Positions 62,601-64,000 of a stretch of DNA of 64,000 nt are shown piece by piece. The stretch covers positions 186,001 through 250,000 of the forward strand of contig CAMIKG010000001.1 in the NCBI GenBank assembly GCA_946221915.1. Direction: 5' to 3'. Numbering within the stretch: position 1 is the stretch's first letter; every line of letters starts with the position of its first letter. A program made the translations under genes and the position numbers. The notes under the pieces are model-generated. The model was given only the letters and a program-made list of their open reading frames with translations. It was not told the DNA's origin and did not search any database. This DNA comes from an uncultured Erwinia sp. (GTDB taxonomy: Bacteria > Pseudomonadota > Gammaproteobacteria > Enterobacterales > Enterobacteriaceae).

Positions 62601-64000
62601 TCCGGCGGCAGCGGCCTGGCTTAACAGCGTCTCCCACTCCGGCGTGCTGCGCTGCGCCAGCTGCTGCCATTGCTGCGCCAGCGTGGTGTAATCAGCGGCT
62701 GGATTGAGTGCGGCTTCACCCGCCACGGCCAGCGTATCGGCAATGGCGCGCTCGCCAAGCTGATCGATCAGCGTCCAGAACTGTTGCAGCTCGGCGTTAT
62801 GTGGCTGATCGGGCTGCTGCGCCAGCAGAGTGCTGGCCGCGGCGATCAGCTGTGCGCCATCCTGTAAAGCAGGCTCAGCGGTTAACTGCTGGCTCAGGGT
62901 TTGCGCTTCGCCAGACAATACCAGCCAGGCGGCGAGGCGTTTTTCGCCGCGCTCGTTGCCGACGGTATCCACCACCGCATCGCGAATCGCCGGATGCTGT
63001 TGCAGTGCGGCTTCGATTTCACCCAGCTCGATACGGTTACCGGCAATTTTCACCTGGTGATCGCGACGGCCAAGGAACTCCAGCGTGCCGTCCGGCCAGT
63101 AACGCGCCAGATCGCCGGTGCGGTACAGCCGTTCGCCGCGATGCTCAATAAAGCTGGCGGCGGTGCGTTCCGCATCGTTTTCATAACCCAGCGCCACACC
63201 GTGACCGGCGATAAACAGGTCGCCGCTGACATAATCCGGGCGGTCGCGCAGCTGGCTGTCCAGCACGTGATACGCCTGGTTAGTCAGCGGATAGCCGTAA
63301 GGGATGCTTTTCCACTGTGGCTGCACCTCGCCGACGATAAACCAGTTCGACCAGATTGACGCTTCGGTCGCGCCGCCCATCGCCACCAGCGTGGCCTCTG
63401 GCGCATGGCTTTTCAGGCGCGCAGGCAGATGCAGCGGAATCCAGTCGCCGCTGAGGAACACGCGGCGCAGGCCCGCCAGCGCCTGCTGATGGTAGTCGGC
63501 TTCCGCCAGCAGCAGGTCAAGCAGGGCGGGAACGGAGTTCCATGTAGTGACATTGTCACTTTTAATCAGATCTAACCAGCGCGCCGGATCGCGCGTTGCC
63601 TCGGCTTCCGGCAGCACCAGCGTGCCGCCTGCGGCGAAGGTGCCGAAGATATCCCACACCGATAAGTCGAACCACAGCGCGGAAAGTCCCAGCACGCTAT
63701 CCTGCGCCGTGACGCCAAAGCGCTGATTAATATCCAGCACCGTATTCACCGCGCCGCGATGGTCAATCAGCACGCCTTTTGGCACCCCGGTGGAGCCGGA
63801 GGTGTAAATCACGTAGGCGGCATCGGTGACCTGACGCGCAATCAGCGGCAGCGTATTGCCGTACTGCGGCTGCGCGGCGTCGACGACAAGGGTCACGAAC
63901 AGCGGTTTAATGCTGTTCGCGTCAGCGGTGTGAGCAGCGGCAGTATTCTGCTGCTGAGCACTGCTGGCGATGTCCGTCAGCTGCGCCTGATACTCCGGCT
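59667..64000 (-). CDS. irp2: Irp2/HMWP2-like nonribosomal peptide synthetase (N-terminal part outside window)
   Basis: About 1444 C-terminal residues; the frame stays open to the window edge. Order: adenylation domain from the edge to about 61690, with YVIYTSGSTGVPKGVLIDHRG, LSALWFDLSVWDIFGTFAAGG, GGATEASIWSNWF, YRTGDLARYWPDG and LPLSPTGKVARALL, a cysteine-activating type. A degenerate methyltransferase-like insert (LELGGRSGVATRDLL, about 62380) sits between core motifs A8 and A10, as in HMWP2. PCP1 follows (GGDSLTAV, Ser codon 61551-61553), then cyclization domain Cy2 with FPLTDVQQAYWIGR and intact DNLICDGRS, then PCP2 (GATSLHLIRL, Ser codon 59868-59870). It would load cysteine and form two heterocycles on a salicyl starter. 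The ArCP and Cy1 domains are expected to the right. Confidence 0.93.
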   Translation of the reverse strand, partial: PEYQAQLTDIASSAQQQNTAAAHTADANSIKPLFVTLVVDAAQPQYGNTLPLIARQVTDAAYVIYTSGSTGVPKGVLIDHRGAVNTVLDINQRFGVTAQDSVLGLSALWFDLSVWDIFGTFAAGGTLVLPEAEATRDPARWLDLIKSDNVTTWNSVPALLDLLLAEADYHQQALAGLRRVFLSGDWIPLHLPARLKSHAPEATLVAMGGATEASIWSNWFIVGEVQPQWKSIPYGYPLTNQAYHVLDSQLRDRPDYVSGDLFIAGHGVALGYENDAERTAASFIEHRGERLYRTGDLARYWPDGTLEFLGRRDHQVKIAGNRIELGEIEAALQQHPAIRDAVVDTVGNERGEKRLAAWLVLSGEAQTLSQQLTAEPALQDGAQLIAAASTLLAQQPDQPHNAELQQFWTLIDQLGERAIADTLAVAGEAALNPAADYTTLAQQWQQLAQRSTPEWETLLSQAAAAGLPREALVRLQSGAADRLRILRGEASALELFYSDDDALSPEQLTQANPLSAPINHALAALIRQLTQQLGRAPRILELGGRSGVATRDLLAQLADVDLEYHFSDASRLLVQQAQTRLSASASHQLHFSVLDSEQPLAQQEVNRHHYDLVLAFNALHRSHNVPRLLQRIASLLRPGGWLLAPEMTRNSTFQLATVALLEAGYSQLEDSRREDALPLLSAAQWQQQLTQQGYQQQAALTLPQLDNSGLHLLMAQMPDSLWQFAPTKVSDYLATLLPGYMVPQILIALDALPLSPTGKVARALLPRPHSGGKASSGQPAPQWQGLDARLAALWAELLNGETPAVEAHFFEAGGDSLTAVRLVEKIRHQLQRQVALRDLFVSPRFADFAAKVASAPLWQEEQQQWQADDAQRHQPFPLTDVQQAYWIGRQSGLTLSGVSTHLYVEIDVDDLSHQALQHAWQRLVLRHEMLRAVIDDAGYQRVLAQVPAYQIACQDLRHASAAQCEQWQQQVRGDLSHEVHDTTRWPLFSVRAGQLSDRRIRLCISLDNLICDGRSMVMLLSEWAQLARQPDSELPPLTIRFRDYVLAQEKWPQRASWNNALNYWLDRLDALPAGPLLPLAQQPEQLETPHFIRREARLSAEQWSSLRQRAADAGITPNALLLTVWSQVLANWSRDPHFTLNLTLFQRPDIHPQLPMLVGDFTSLSLLACDMRGTADFLTRAAALQQQLWDDLSHSEVSAVRVLREAARRRGRVDAVAMPVVFTSGLGVDAQGSDRSVAADWLGEFGWSVSQTPQVWIDHQVVERRGELVFSWDCVDALFPAGLTDEMFASYCELLGALAARDDLWQQDLTALLPANQWQTLGAQPVAESVHDSQPDEGVQDSDSDALSALICQQLQQIAGLETVPDSSNFFEAGATSLHLIRLRQQLQQRLNIALPVVELFNRPNARALANWLTRQQETVTENSSDIAERRQARQRRRQQRQR

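Overview
The window reads as chromosomal DNA of a plant- or environment-associated enterobacterium, most likely Erwiniaceae (Pantoea, Erwinia or Mixta type). The basis is a complete enterobacterial rhamnose regulon with E. coli-like proteins, a classical OmpC/OmpF-type porin, a DUF1471 small periplasmic protein, SotB and srfABC, with tightly packed GC-rich genes on both strands. I saw no tRNA, rRNA, insertion sequence, integrase or CRISPR array. The genus is inference; no marker gene is present.

Layout. 1-2.5 kb: iron uptake pair (TonB-dependent receptor with a Fur box, and a Tat-exported siderophore-binding protein cut by the window edge). 2.7-9.9 kb: L-rhamnose regulon rhaT, rhaR, rhaS, rhaB, rhaA, rhaD, rhaM. 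9.9-14.9 kb: two small unknown proteins, a TetR regulator diverging from a DUF1471 protein with three copies of one operator, the efflux pump SotB, a small Cys/His protein and another MFS transporter. 14.9-19.7 kb: divergent SsuABC-like ABC transporter with a cysteine-synthase homologue and an Rrf2 regulator, probably organosulfur use. 20.2-23.8 kb: porin, OmpR/EnvZ-like two-component pair, small SoxS/RamA-like AraC protein. 23.9-30.6 kb: srfABC. 31-36.3 kb: Zn-dependent butanediol-type dehydrogenase behind a sigma-54 promoter, its probable AcoR-type activator, BenE and a cupin-XRE regulator with a twin palindromic operator. 36.4-39 kb: AT-richer stretch with an effector-like membrane protein, a Nudix hydrolase and a coiled-coil protein. 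39-46.3 kb: translationally coupled peptide/opine-type ABC importer with a luciferase-like monooxygenase and an AhpD-like protein.

46.7-64 kb: a yersiniabactin-like siderophore locus running off the right edge: FyuA-type receptor, YbtA-type regulator, a methyltransferase fused to two thioesterases, an Irp3/YbtU-type thiazolinyl reductase, an Irp1-like PKS/NRPS and most of an Irp2-like NRPS. It departs clearly from yersiniabactin. The Irp1-like protein has 2060 residues against about 3160, with no acyltransferase, a ketoreductase lacking its catalytic Tyr and Lys, a final condensation/cyclization domain with degenerate motifs, and no terminal MT-PCP-TE. Methyltransferase and thioesterase functions sit in the separate three-domain fusion. 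The product is therefore probably not yersiniabactin; this is the strongest candidate for something undescribed. Salicylate synthase, salicyl-AMP ligase and exporters are not in the window and may lie beyond 64 kb.

Regulatory logic visible in the DNA: Fur boxes at both iron loci, a three-half-site TGCAC operator between fyuA and ybtA, CRP and RhaS-like sites before rhaB, a structured rhaT leader, and a sigma-54 promoter with an upstream palindrome before the butanediol dehydrogenase.
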